Assembly: GCA_037131065.1 (NCBI GenBank)
Contig: JBAXRT010000003.1
Span: forward strand, 1-52,927
Reading direction: 5' to 3'
Source of the DNA: JBAXRT01 sp037131065
Lineage (GTDB): Bacteria; Bacteroidota; Bacteroidia; Bacteroidales; FEN-979
DNA: 52,927 bases
Shown: positions 9,396 to 17,854 of the stretch, in pieces
Numbering within the stretch: position 1 is the stretch's first letter
Layout of the letters: every line of letters begins with the position of its first letter
The notes under the pieces: model-generated
Told to the model about the DNA's origin: nothing
Seen by the model: the letters and a program-made list of their open reading frames with translations, nothing else
Databases searched by the model: none
Made by a program: the position numbers and the translations under genes

Positions 9396-9509
9396 TGCCC
9401 AGATTCCATCGCCATAGGCAAGACCTGTGATGAAATAATTCTCCTTTCACCCCTCCTCAACCGTATCGGCGGGGAATGTCCTGTATATTACGAATTCTTC
9501 TCTCTTCAT
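9396..9509 (-). pseudogene. N-terminal piece of the DUF7477-AAA gene, interrupted by TGA
   Basis: The sequence upstream of the 7290-9395 frame stays in the same frame back to an ATG at 9509-9507, preceded by a good GAGAAAG ribosome-binding site just after the stop of the previous gene. Codon 21 (9449-9447) is TGA. The flanking residues (YRTFPADTVEEG-stop-KENYFITGLAYGDGIWALV) match the repeat unit seen later as FPEKAIDDYWKQGYIITTIAYG. The stop therefore sits exactly where the repeat has a conserved Trp (TGG to TGA). Either the gene is disrupted and may restart at the internal TTG, or this is a base-calling error. Confidence 0.75.
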
Positions 9510-9517
9510 AATCTTTC

Positions 9518-11191
9518 TCAGGTCCTGACCCCGCCTCCGCAGTAAGGGCAGGTGCCATCCCTTCCGGGACTTGAGGTAAAAGTACGATAACAATGCGGGC
9601 ATTTATACTCACTGGATGATCCTGCAGCCGAAAGGAAGAAAAGAACCAGCATCACGATAGCAATGATAACCAGGAGTACCGACAGGTAGAATGTCACATG
9701 AATGGCCATGAAGATCAGCAACGTAAGGATCAACACCCTGATGATCGCCAGCCAGAGTCCGACCAGGACCACGCTCTCGATGATCATTACAAGGTACATC
9801 ACCATCATTGTCATGAACGAGATATAAAGGAACCAGTGGATCGGCCTGGTGAACCCCGAAGGGATCAGGCGGAAACCGGCATTCACATACCACTCCATTT
9901 CGTATCCGTCCCAGAACATGGCGATCACCATAACCAAAGCCAGAATGGCCCCGATCAGCAGTGGCCACCAGCGAAGCCGCTTCAGGGGAAAGACCCTCTT
10001 CAGGAAATTCGTACCGGATCCGCCGCCGGTTTTCGATCCTCCTTCGGCCAGCGGATCACGCCTGCCGATCCTGTTGATCAGCTCGTCGATTTTATCATAT
10101 TTTTTGATCAGAAAGTACAGGATGACCGCAAAAACAATGGCAATGATCCACGACCGAAGAAGAGTAAAATTAAAAATGCTTCTGAAGATGACCATGAACT
10201 GATGGGCAAAGTAGGAGCTCCCTTTCAGGTAAGCATCTTCATTGATCGAACTGATGGTGGCATAACCCTCTTTACCCCCCGTGCCTGTTACCAGGGCCGA
10301 TTTCTTTTCGATCCTGACAACCCGGAAAGTATCATCCTTCTGCAGGATGGAGGTCACATTGTAACTGCCTGCCGAATCGTGCAGCGAAAATTTGTCGGAG
10401 GCGACAATGTAGGTGGTGTTGGGCACCACCTTGCTGAGTGACTCCTTCTCCCTCTTCCCCCGGTAATCTTCCCGCTTTTCAATAGGATAGGATGAGGTGT
10501 CTTTCTCAATTGTATTTCCGTAAAGAACCGACAACTCTTTCAGATCCAGGATCCTGGAATAGACCCGTAATTCATCGATCAGGCCGTCGAACGGACCGAT
10601 GCGGATCTTATCCATGCCAGTTTGCATACCGGCAGCGCTGGCATAAACCTGGTCGTTGACGATCATCCGCATTGCCTGGTTGTCGCGGTCATATATAAGA
10701 GCAATGAAGGTCCACGAACCTGCAATCACCTCGGGACCATCCAGGCTCCCGTCCTTGCCACAGCAGGCGATCCACCGGTAAAAATCCCCGGAGCGGTTTG
10801 TAAACACTCCCCGGTAATTATCATTCTGGTTGTATTCGTTATCATAAAGTGTCAGGACCCATGATTTCTGGCTGATCTTATTCATCCTGATCCAGAAGGT
10901 CAGGGTGAGCTGTGGCAACTTATCGGGGTTGATATTGACAGGAAGATAGAGGCAGCTTTCTTTCCCCTTTTTGATGTCCAGGGTCAGGGAACAGGCCTTC
11001 CCCTGCTCCCCGAAACGGTTTTCCGCCGGCGTTACACTCTTGAGTTTACCAGGTTCGTACTTGCCCTCTGCCTCGCGGGCATTCCCGTCGAGGTTGAAAA
11101 GCCCTTCCAGTCCGCCGGCCGTTGCTGCCTGCTGGGCAGACAACGACAGCCGGAAGAGAAAAAAGAGCAGGATGACAAACGTTCTTCTCAT
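9518..11191 (-). CDS. LamG-like membrane protein with C-terminal zinc ribbon
   Basis: A 557-residue protein. A signal peptide (VILLFFLFRLSLSAQQ) is followed by a concanavalin/LamG-like domain (about 40-225; LTLTFWIRMNKISQKSWVLTLYD, DGLIDELRVYSRIL). An SH3-like stretch (about 250-310) leads to a membrane helix near 340-360 and three or four helices between about 400 and 525. The C terminus is a zinc ribbon (CPHCYRTF...CPYCGGG, two CxxC pairs), which should be cytoplasmic. The start lies 6 bases after the upstream membrane-protein gene, and the stop is 8 bases before the original start of the DUF7477-AAA gene, so the three form an operon. I know of no function for this architecture. Confidence 0.72.
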   Translation of the reverse strand: MRRTFVILLFFLFRLSLSAQQAATAGGLEGLFNLDGNAREAEGKYEPGKLKSVTPAENRFGEQGKACSLTLDIKKGKESCLYLPVNINPDKLPQLTLTFWIRMNKISQKSWVLTLYDNEYNQNDNYRGVFTNRSGDFYRWIACCGKDGSLDGPEVIAGSWTFIALIYDRDNQAMRMIVNDQVYASAAGMQTGMDKIRIGPFDGLIDELRVYSRILDLKELSVLYGNTIEKDTSSYPIEKREDYRGKREKESLSKVVPNTTYIVASDKFSLHDSAGSYNVTSILQKDDTFRVVRIEKKSALVTGTGGKEGYATISSINEDAYLKGSSYFAHQFMVIFRSIFNFTLLRSWIIAIVFAVILYFLIKKYDKIDELINRIGRRDPLAEGGSKTGGGSGTNFLKRVFPLKRLRWWPLLIGAILALVMVIAMFWDGYEMEWYVNAGFRLIPSGFTRPIHWFLYISFMTMMVMYLVMIIESVVLVGLWLAIIRVLILTLLIFMAIHVTFYLSVLLVIIAIVMLVLFFLSAAGSSSEYKCPHCYRTFTSSPGRDGTCPYCGGGVRT

Positions 11192-11197
11192 GGCATA

Positions 11198-12214
11198 TTA
11201 TACATAAACTACGTAGTTCCTGATGAAATTGAGACCGGCAAAGATGATGGTCATGAAGCCGAGTACAAGGATCATCATGAAGGTAAGGACCACCATTACA
11301 AAAAAGAGTGGATTCATCTCTTCACTTTTGGTCTTGCGCCCGTCACTCCACTTGGTGACCCAGGTCTCTGTAGCCGGGGTGGCAAGAAAGATCCCCAGGA
11401 TCGTTCCGATCAGCACATTGTGGATATTCTTTCCCCTGAACCAGCGGGCACGTTTATCCTGCAGGAAGGCCGGGGTCAGACTGGCCATATAATAAAGGAT
11501 GATACTGACCGGCATCCACCAGAAACCTTTCAGGAAATGCCAGAAACCCTCTGTTGAGGATTTCGTCATGAAATACATGATCAGGGTTGCCACAACGGCT
11601 ACGCCGATCAGTTTCCATGAACCGGCAAAGCTTCTCTTCTCCTGGAGATTGATCACATTACCCAACTCATTGAGCCGGTCAACAACCACCTGGTCCGTTG
11701 GCATGAGGGCTACCGCACTTGCATGGAGGTCCCTCGATTTCTTGATCTGGGCCATGGTAGTAGGGCTACGCATCTCCTCTTCTTCAGGGCCGGATACGAT
11801 CTTCCAGGAGTAAAAGGCATCTTCCAGGTAAGCGAACGCCTGCTTATTTTCCTCCTCCGAAGCCTCCTCCGATTTATTGGCCGCTTTTCTCATGCTTTTA
11901 AAAGCAGCCTGAGTGACAGCCTCGATCTTCTTTGTCTTGACCAGGGTGATGATCATCCATACGACCATATAGGTGAAGAAAGCCAGGATCAGGATCCCGA
12001 TGATCAATCCCTTCCAGTTGAAGGGCTTATCTTTTTTTTCTGATGATGTGGCATTTGAATCAGCAGGGGCGACCTCTGTGCCCGACTGCAATGCGGCACC
12101 TGCCGAGACCGTTGCGATCGCTTTGGCGGAGGTTCCCGCCTTGACACTTGCATTATTCAACCCGGAAAGGATGAAGAGTGAAATCAGGAGAACAGAAAGG
12201 ATTACTTTTTTCAT
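11198..12214 (-). CDS. Exported multi-pass membrane protein, unknown function
   Basis: A 338-residue protein with a signal-like N terminus (VILSVLLISLFILSGLNNASVKA). A membrane helix near 70-90 (GLIIGILILAFFTYMVVWMI) is followed by a helical acidic segment (about 100-185, EEASEEENKQAF). Four further hydrophobic segments lie between about 200 and 335. No recognised domain. It is the first gene of the operon with the LamG/zinc-ribbon protein and the DUF7477-AAA gene, implying a membrane-associated ATPase system. Confidence 0.7.
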   Translation of the reverse strand: MKKVILSVLLISLFILSGLNNASVKAGTSAKAIATVSAGAALQSGTEVAPADSNATSSEKKDKPFNWKGLIIGILILAFFTYMVVWMIITLVKTKKIEAVTQAAFKSMRKAANKSEEASEEENKQAFAYLEDAFYSWKIVSGPEEEEMRSPTTMAQIKKSRDLHASAVALMPTDQVVVDRLNELGNVINLQEKRSFAGSWKLIGVAVVATLIMYFMTKSSTEGFWHFLKGFWWMPVSIILYYMASLTPAFLQDKRARWFRGKNIHNVLIGTILGIFLATPATETWVTKWSDGRKTKSEEMNPLFFVMVVLTFMMILVLGFMTIIFAGLNFIRNYVVYV

Positions 12215-12333
12215 AGTGATTGGTTTTTTTTTGGTTGTTTTTTTAACCGGCTTTTCGTACAGGATGATCGGCCGGAATTTTTTAGGTGAGCAAATATATC
12301 TGCAGGATCATGAAGGAAACAAACTTTACCGGG

Positions 12334-12351
12334 ATGGATTTATAAATCCAT
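12334..12351. promoter_or_regulatory. Perfect 18-bp palindrome in a divergent promoter region
   Basis: ATGGATTTATAAATCCAT is a perfect palindrome in the gap between the minus-strand membrane-protein operon (starting at 12214) and the plus-strand hydrolase gene (12399). Its place between divergent starts fits a dimeric regulator site. A short T-rich run follows on the plus strand, but no plus-strand gene precedes it, so a terminator role is unlikely. Confidence 0.4.
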
Positions 12352-12398
12352 TCAGATATTATTTTTTCTTGTGAAGGTATGTGTTTACATTTGAAACA

Positions 12399-13055
12399 AT
12401 GAAAAGAATAAACAGTTTTTCGTCTGCCCTGAAAGTGATCCTCCCAATGGTCGTCGCTGCACCTCTCCTGATCATGCTGGCTGGCTATCTCCTTTTCAGT
12501 TATAACAGCGGGCCGGACCTTAAAACCCTGGATTCGGTAACTCTGCAGGATGGCGACCTGGTGTTCCGGAGGGGAATAAGCATTGAAAGCTATGCAGTGG
12601 TGATGGCTGCCTCAGGCAATATATACTCCCACATCGGGTTGATTGTTATTGAAAAAGGGATCCCCTTTGTAATTCATGTCGAACCGGGAGAAATTTCGGG
12701 AAGGGACAAGCCCGTACAGAAAGAACCGCTTAATTCCTTCCTCGGACCCGGTAAGGCCAGCCACTTTGCTATTTATCGTTCACATCTTGACCCGAAAGAT
12801 CTCAAAAAAGTAATTTCCCGGGCCCGTGAATTCTACCTTCGTAAATGTCGTTTCGACAATGCTTATAACCTGCAGGACGACCAGTTCTTGTATTGCACCG
12901 AGCTCGTGCTGAAAGCATACAGCAAAGGGGATCAGCAGATAAGCAGGCTCCTGATGAACCTTGAAAACATCAACATCCTGGTATACAGCCATAAGCTTCT
13001 GATGCCAGGGGCATTTACCCAAAGCAATTTTTTTTATAGAATATGCAATCAGTAA
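12399..13055 (+). CDS. YiiX-like permuted NlpC/P60 cysteine hydrolase
   Basis: A 218-residue protein from ATG 12399; a GTG at 12381 would add six residues. An N-terminal membrane anchor or signal (VILPMVVAAPLLIMLAGYLLF) precedes the YiiX/YebB-type permuted papain-like fold: LQDGDLVFRRG near the start of the domain, YSHIGLIV with the catalytic His, and FLYCTELVLKAY with the catalytic Cys near the C terminus. The Cys-after-His order is the hallmark of the permuted group. These enzymes act on amide or acyl bonds in the envelope; the substrate here is unknown. The DUF4878 lipoprotein gene follows 26 bases downstream. Confidence 0.82.
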   Translation: MKRINSFSSALKVILPMVVAAPLLIMLAGYLLFSYNSGPDLKTLDSVTLQDGDLVFRRGISIESYAVVMAASGNIYSHIGLIVIEKGIPFVIHVEPGEISGRDKPVQKEPLNSFLGPGKASHFAIYRSHLDPKDLKKVISRAREFYLRKCRFDNAYNLQDDQFLYCTELVLKAYSKGDQQISRLLMNLENINILVYSHKLLMPGAFTQSNFFYRICNQ

Positions 13056-13081
13056 ATCATTAATCATCAAAAAAAATCATT

Positions 13082-13504
13082 ATGAAAAAGATCAGTTTAT
13101 GTTACCTGGCAGCAGGACTCCTGCTGGCAGCTCTTATCACCTCCTGCGGTGGAAGCGGCACCAGCATCATCAGTAAAACCCCTTCCGATGTGATTAAAGC
13201 CTCCATCGATGATCTCAACAACCAGAAATTTTCCAACTTTATTACCTACTATGTGAGGAAAGACAGTGTGGTTTTTACCAAACAGGACACCGCCAAGATG
13301 TCAGGTCTGTGCACCCTTGCCTACGAAGAGGCCAAAAAGAAACAGGGTATTAAAGAGGTCCAGATCATTGAAGAGAAGATCGCACCCGACGGAAATAGTG
13401 CCAATGTGAAATATAAAATAGTGTTCAAGGACGGGAGTGAAAACAATTCCGATGAAACACTCCGTAAGGTAAATGGCAACTGGCTTATCGTTATAGGTGG
13501 TTGA
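13082..13504 (+). CDS. DUF4878-like lipoprotein (NTF2-like fold)
   Basis: A 140-residue lipoprotein with lipobox ITSC (about residue 21) followed by SGGSGT-type linker residues. The rest fits the DUF4878/NTF2-like pattern: TPSDVIKASIDDLNNQKFSNF at the start and a C-terminal strand set ending in VNGNWLIVIGG. Such lipoproteins are common in Bacteroidetes and have no assigned biochemical role. It is convergent with the TPR-AraC regulator, with nine bases between the stops. Confidence 0.75.
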   Translation: MKKISLCYLAAGLLLAALITSCGGSGTSIISKTPSDVIKASIDDLNNQKFSNFITYYVRKDSVVFTKQDTAKMSGLCTLAYEEAKKKQGIKEVQIIEEKIAPDGNSANVKYKIVFKDGSENNSDETLRKVNGNWLIVIGG

Positions 13505-13513
13505 TCTTCAGAA

Positions 13514-15439
13514 TTAAACCCTTGCCTTTCCCTTTTTTTCTCCAAAATCTGTCGGAGTAAGACCGGTGATACTTTTAAAGACCTGGTTGAAAGTGGATTT
13601 GGACCGAAACCCGGCATTCTTTGCAATACCCTCCATGGAGAAGTTTTTGAAATGATCGTCGAGGATCATTTTCTTAGCCTCTTCAATGCGGTATTTGTTA
13701 AGAAATGAAGAGAAATTGACATTGTAATGCTCATTAATGAGCCTTGAAAGATAGGATGTATTCGTCCCAAGCTTACGGGCGGTTTCAGCCAGGGTAAGGT
13801 TTTCATTCAGAAATATCTTGTCCCTGGAAAGGAGGCTTTCCAGTTGCTGTATAAGTTCTGTCTTGAATTCTTTTGCCGGGGGGGGATTACTGGTAAAGGG
13901 TTTTAATTCAGGCGGAAGAACCTTCTTCAGCGCTTTCAATTTGCGGTTATCCCCCTCTTTCTCAAGCGATATTTTTGCCTGAATAAAATCAAGGGTCTTC
14001 ACCTTTGGCTGAAGATGCCTGCGATAATAGATCCAGATGATGATCCCGGCTGTCAGGACAAGGACAATGATAACATGGATAAACCCGACTGCCCGGCTGG
14101 TCCTCTCCTCCTGCCTTTTCTTATCTGATCCAAGAGCAGAGATTTGTTCATCCTTTTTCCGGGTCTCATACTTTATCATCATGTTGACAACATCCTGGTG
14201 TGCCTTTTCGGTGAATATACTGTCTTTAATCTCGTTCCGTTTTTTCAGATAATTAAGCGCCTTTTCAATGTTCCCGCTGGCATTGTAGCATTCCGAAAGA
14301 AGATTATAGGCCTTCTCCCACTGGGCCCGGTAGTTGACGATCTTTGAATAGAAAAGACCTTTGTTCAGGAATTCGATGGCCAGGGGATATTTCTTCAACC
14401 TAGTATTGAGTTCTCCAAGCGAAAGATAGGTACAGGCCATTGGCAGAAAATCCTTGCTGCTGTCGCAGAAGGAGAGGGAACGAGAGTAATAGAATTGTGC
14501 TGAATCATATCTGTTCAGACCCATCCATGCATCACCAATGTTGGTAAGTATGAAACTGTGTCCCGAGCGGACTGTGATGGTGTCGAGCAGGCTGAGTGCA
14601 AGGGCCTTCCTGAAATAAACCATTGCTTTCTGATAATCCTTGTTTCCAAAATACATTTGCCCTAGGGCATTGTAGACATAACTCTCCCCCTTACTGAAAT
14701 TCGACATCCTGAAATATTCCAGGGCACGGTCATAATACCTCATCCCGTCCTCTTTTGTGGTCGATTGCATGTAGGTCCCGGCAAGATTGCAGGCCAGGTA
14801 ACCTGCATCGACCAGCTTCCCCTGCTCTTCCTTTATTTTCAATGCTTTCAGGAGGTAATAGGTCGACAAATCAATGATCCCTGCATCACTGTAAAGAATA
14901 CCGAGACTATAGCAGGTGCCGGCATAATGTCCATTGCTGGTCGAATCCAGGGATATTGATTTATTAAGGTATTCAAGGGCTTTTATCTTATCTCCCCTGA
15001 GGCGGTAGAGATCTCCAAGGTCGCCGTATCCTCTTGCCAGGAGCAGAGTTGAACCGATCAGCTTGCTGAGATCAAATCCGACCTGGTAACAATACAACGC
15101 CGAGTCGGATAATTCCCTGCACTGGAAATAAAAACCGAGTGAATAAAATGCCGAGGCCTCGGCCTCTTTATCACCCAGTTTCTGTGCCAGCCGGATGGTC
15201 TGTAATACATAGGGATGACCGGCAACAGGATAAAAACTGTAATATTCTGTATAGATTTTTTGAAGCGTTTTAAGCTTTACCCGCTCATCAGGTGATCGAA
15301 GCCCTGAAAACAACTTGACCGAATCAGGCCGTGCCGCATAGGAGCATGCAACCGGAAAAATGAAAAAAAGAATGAGAGTAAGTTGTGAAAGTAGCCTGAG
15401 CAGAAAAGAGTTCCCTGGGCAGAGGGTAGAGTAAAACAT
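13514..15439 (-). CDS. TPR-transmembrane-AraC regulator
   Basis: From ATG 15439 the protein has 641 residues; a TTG at 15469 would add ten. A signal peptide (LTLILFFIFPVACSYAARP) leads to about eight tetratricopeptide repeats (for example AKALEYLNKSISLDS, YQKAMVYFRKALALS). A membrane helix (FIHVIIVLVLTAGIIIWIYY) follows, then a cytoplasmic AraC-type double helix-turn-helix at the C terminus (TLAETARKLGTNTSYLSRLINE and MEGIAKNAGFRSKSTFNQVF). In Bacteroidetes this architecture couples an extracytoplasmic TPR sensor to transcription. The target genes are not evident. Confidence 0.88.
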   Translation of the reverse strand: MFYSTLCPGNSFLLRLLSQLTLILFFIFPVACSYAARPDSVKLFSGLRSPDERVKLKTLQKIYTEYYSFYPVAGHPYVLQTIRLAQKLGDKEAEASAFYSLGFYFQCRELSDSALYCYQVGFDLSKLIGSTLLLARGYGDLGDLYRLRGDKIKALEYLNKSISLDSTSNGHYAGTCYSLGILYSDAGIIDLSTYYLLKALKIKEEQGKLVDAGYLACNLAGTYMQSTTKEDGMRYYDRALEYFRMSNFSKGESYVYNALGQMYFGNKDYQKAMVYFRKALALSLLDTITVRSGHSFILTNIGDAWMGLNRYDSAQFYYSRSLSFCDSSKDFLPMACTYLSLGELNTRLKKYPLAIEFLNKGLFYSKIVNYRAQWEKAYNLLSECYNASGNIEKALNYLKKRNEIKDSIFTEKAHQDVVNMMIKYETRKKDEQISALGSDKKRQEERTSRAVGFIHVIIVLVLTAGIIIWIYYRRHLQPKVKTLDFIQAKISLEKEGDNRKLKALKKVLPPELKPFTSNPPPAKEFKTELIQQLESLLSRDKIFLNENLTLAETARKLGTNTSYLSRLINEHYNVNFSSFLNKYRIEEAKKMILDDHFKNFSMEGIAKNAGFRSKSTFNQVFKSITGLTPTDFGEKKGKARV

Positions 15440-15784
15440 CGAAAAAATCCTCAGAGTAAAAATAGTCAATTGCTACAAATATAAAAAATTTCAGGAATCA
15501 TCAAATAAATGCCGCTTATGACGATGGTCTGCGAACTCCATTACCCACATAACAGTTTAGGTCAATGCTAAATTAATACAAGTGCGTCCCAGCAGTCTTT
15601 CTGTCTGGTTAGCGAGCAAACTATTTAATTCCTTGTGATCGAAGAATCTTCGTGGCTTATCCAGAGATTCTTCAATTTTATTATTTTGGTACATTTATGG
15701 CGGGACTGGTTGGGTCATAAATGATGATGCCCCGGTGCAGGTTTTTCCCGTTGAATGGCATCCAACCTTTAAAGCAAATTCCTT
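15440..15784. other. Intergenic region with a 9-bp inverted repeat
   Basis: The 345-base gap lies between the divergent TPR-AraC and ECF sigma genes. It holds an inverted repeat with arms GAAGAATCT (15641-15649) and AGATTCTTC (15665-15673), spaced by 15 bases and followed by an AT-rich run (AATTTTATTATTTT). It could be an operator or an attenuator for the sigma-factor operon. I see no coding sequence or RNA gene here. Confidence 0.35.
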
Positions 15785-16360
15785 TTGAACGATCCGGTAT
15801 TCATCGAACAACTGAGACAGGGTAACAGGGAAGCCTTTAAAATCCTGGTGGAATCCTGCGGAGACCGGGTATTTAACACCGCGCTTGGAATCCTTCAGAA
15901 TGACGACGACGCCCGCGATATTTCCCAGGAGGTCTTCATCGGAATATTTCAGTCGGTGGGAGGGTTCAAGGGAGATTCAAGTCTGACAACATGGATCTAC
16001 CGCATCACTGTTCAGAAATCGCTAGAACATATCCGCACCCGCGCCCGGAAAAAACGGTCCGGGATCATCCTCAGCCTTTTCGGAAGAGAAAACCAGATTA
16101 CCGCCCCGGCCACCCCCTTCTTTCACCCCGGTGTTCTTCTTGAAAACAAAGAGCGGGCCGCGATCCTCTTTGAAGCCATCAGCAGGCTTCCCGAATCGCA
16201 ACGCGTGGCATTTACGCTCCATAAAGTGGAGATCCTCAGCCATGCCGAGATTGCAGAGGTGATGAATAGCACCCTGCCGGCGGTAGAGTCGTTGATCGTC
16301 CGGGCCAAACAAAAGCTTAGGGAGTCTTTATCGGATTACTATGAAAAAAATGAAAAATAA
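15785..16360 (+). CDS. ECF-family RNA polymerase sigma factor
   Basis: A 191-residue protein from a TTG start (15785). Region 2 is clear (NREAFKILVESCGDRVFNTAL, then DARDISQEVFIGIFQSVGGF and SSLTTWIYRITVQKSLEHIR). Region 4 forms the C-terminal helix-turn-helix (LPESQRVAFTLHKVEILSHAEIAEVM and VESLIVRAKQKLRESL). An insert of about 35 residues between the two (KKRSGIILSLFGRENQIT) is usual in Bacteroidetes ECF factors. The next gene begins 14 bases downstream. Together with the Spy/CpxP-like genes this looks like an envelope-stress regulon. Confidence 0.9.
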   Translation: MNDPVFIEQLRQGNREAFKILVESCGDRVFNTALGILQNDDDARDISQEVFIGIFQSVGGFKGDSSLTTWIYRITVQKSLEHIRTRARKKRSGIILSLFGRENQITAPATPFFHPGVLLENKERAAILFEAISRLPESQRVAFTLHKVEILSHAEIAEVMNSTLPAVESLIVRAKQKLRESLSDYYEKNEK

Positions 16361-16374
16361 CAAAGGATTTACCA

Positions 16375-16692
16375 GTGAATGACATCTTAATAGACATGGA
16401 AGCAAAGGAACAATGGATCAATGAGACGATGGAGAGCCTCAATGGCCTTAACAGGGCCAGGGCGGATCAATCACTTCTTCATGACCTGCTTGGTCGCATT
16501 GACCGTAATGAGAGGAAAACAGTTACATTACGTACCGGCACCCTTATGCGCATCGCTGCCGGTATCGTCATCCTGGTAGCCCTGAACATCATCTCCATCC
16601 TCTTTTATGATCACCTGAACAGCAGTGAGCAAACCAACAGGAAATTGGTCGCCACCGAATATTTTTCATACCTCGATACCATTAAATACTGA
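16375..16692 (+). CDS. Small single-pass membrane protein, possible anti-sigma factor
   Basis: A 105-residue protein from a GTG (16375) with an AAAGGA ribosome-binding site seven bases upstream. A cytoplasmic N-terminal half of about 60 residues (ERKTVTLRTG just before the helix) precedes one membrane helix (IAAGIVILVALNIISILFY) and a short outer tail. The position directly after the sigma gene and the topology fit a single-pass anti-sigma factor. No zinc-binding HxxxCxxC motif is visible, so this is inference from context. Confidence 0.6.
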   Translation: MNDILIDMEAKEQWINETMESLNGLNRARADQSLLHDLLGRIDRNERKTVTLRTGTLMRIAAGIVILVALNIISILFYDHLNSSEQTNRKLVATEYFSYLDTIKY

Positions 16693-16696
16693 AAAG

Positions 16697-17221
16697 ATGA
16701 AAACCCGGAACCTGCTCATCGCCATCATTGTTCTCCTACTCTTGGTGAACATCGGCACGCTCACTTTCATCTGGATCAACCGGCCCGGACAGGAACGCGA
16801 ACGCACCGGCGCTTCGGAGTTCCTGGCCAGGGAACTCAGACTCAACCACAAACAGCAGCTCCTCCACAATGCTATGCTGCTCAACCACCGGAACGCAATG
16901 AAAAAACTCCAGGACAAAGATCAGAATCTGCACACCCGGTTCTTTGATCTCCTGAAAACAAATCCCTCCGACACCCTGCGCGGGAGGCAAATGGCCGATT
17001 CTATTGCCAAGCTCCGTGTTTTGATGGAGATCAGCACTTTCAGATATTTCGACCAGGTGAGGAGGATCCTTGACCAGCCACAACAGGAGAGATTCGACTC
17101 CATTTTCCAGGAATTGGTCCGGATGGTGCTGCCGGTGCCACCCCCTCCGCCACCACCGCCCCCTCCTCCTGCGGCTGACCTTCCTCCTCCACCTCCACCA
17201 CCGCCTGATGCGGGTAAATAA
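16697..17221 (+). CDS. Spy/CpxP-like periplasmic protein with polyproline tail
   Basis: From ATG 16697, four bases after the previous stop, the protein has 174 residues. One N-terminal membrane helix or uncleaved signal (LLIAIIVLLLLVNIGTLTFIW) anchors a helical region resembling the Spy/CpxP/heavy-metal-sensor group (FLARELRLNHKQQLLHNAML, then FQELVRMVLP). The C terminus is a polyproline tract (runs of eleven and eight Pro). Spy/CpxP proteins are periplasmic chaperones or stress modulators. The Pro runs would need EF-P for translation and should form an extended stalk. Confidence 0.7.
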   Translation: MKTRNLLIAIIVLLLLVNIGTLTFIWINRPGQERERTGASEFLARELRLNHKQQLLHNAMLLNHRNAMKKLQDKDQNLHTRFFDLLKTNPSDTLRGRQMADSIAKLRVLMEISTFRYFDQVRRILDQPQQERFDSIFQELVRMVLPVPPPPPPPPPPPAADLPPPPPPPPDAGK

Positions 17222-17269
17222 TGACAGAAAAGACGTTTATGAATGTAATCAATCTTTAAATCAATGTAT

Positions 17270-17818
17270 ATGAAAACAAATAACAGAAACCTGAAAATCA
17301 CCCTCTTGCTTGTTTTCCTTGGCCTTACCTCAACAGCCATCATTGCCCAGACCTCCGACAACAGCCCGAAAGTCTCTAAAACAACCGGCCTTCAAAGTCA
17401 GAACGATTTTGACCAGCCACCTCCTCCGCCACCACCACCTCCCGTTCCACCTGTTCCGGGTTGCGACCAGCCGGATATGCCACCCCTCTTTCCCGACATT
17501 CCCGGTCTGACCGAAGCCCAGATTGACCAGATGAAGAGATCCGGCCTGAAGAACATGGAGGCAATGACCCCACTTCGCAATCAGGTGCAAGAGAAAACGG
17601 CAAGGATCCGTACTATCCTTACAACCATGCCCTTTAACCAGAAAGAGGCCGACCAGGCAGCCGATGAGATTGGCAGGCTCAATGCCTCAATGCTTAAACA
17701 ATCGATCAGACATGACCAGGAGTTACGGGCCATCCTTACCCCAGATCAGCAGATCCTCTTTGATTCCCGCCCGAAACCCTTTTTGAACAGGGAAAAAATA
17801 GAACGACATCCCAGGTAA
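17270..17818 (+). CDS. Second Spy/CpxP-like protein with polyproline N region
   Basis: From ATG 17270 the protein has 182 residues. A signal peptide (ITLLLVFLGLTSTAIIAQ) is followed by a polyproline stretch near residues 50-62, then a helical Spy-like core (LTEAQIDQMKRSGLKNMEAM, FNQKEADQAADEIGRLNASM) ending with an LTPDQQILFDSRP motif. That last motif is the classic LTxEQ repeat of the Spy/CpxP family. It lies 48 bases after the first polyproline gene. In this protein the tract is N-terminal to the helical core, in the other it is C-terminal. Exported to the periplasm. Confidence 0.72.
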   Translation: MKTNNRNLKITLLLVFLGLTSTAIIAQTSDNSPKVSKTTGLQSQNDFDQPPPPPPPPPVPPVPGCDQPDMPPLFPDIPGLTEAQIDQMKRSGLKNMEAMTPLRNQVQEKTARIRTILTTMPFNQKEADQAADEIGRLNASMLKQSIRHDQELRAILTPDQQILFDSRPKPFLNREKIERHPR

Positions 17819-17854
17819 GTTCTCATGACTGTCATCTCGGGACCCCTTTTCACC

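Noticed and set aside
9447..9449. TGA read as Trp by an alternative genetic code
   Set aside because: TGA ends many other clear genes here (for example at 2353 and 52214), so the standard code applies.
9698..10441. A 247-codon plus-strand frame rich in His, Asp and Gln
   Set aside because: It is the complement of the LamG/zinc-ribbon gene, whose domains and helices are convincing.
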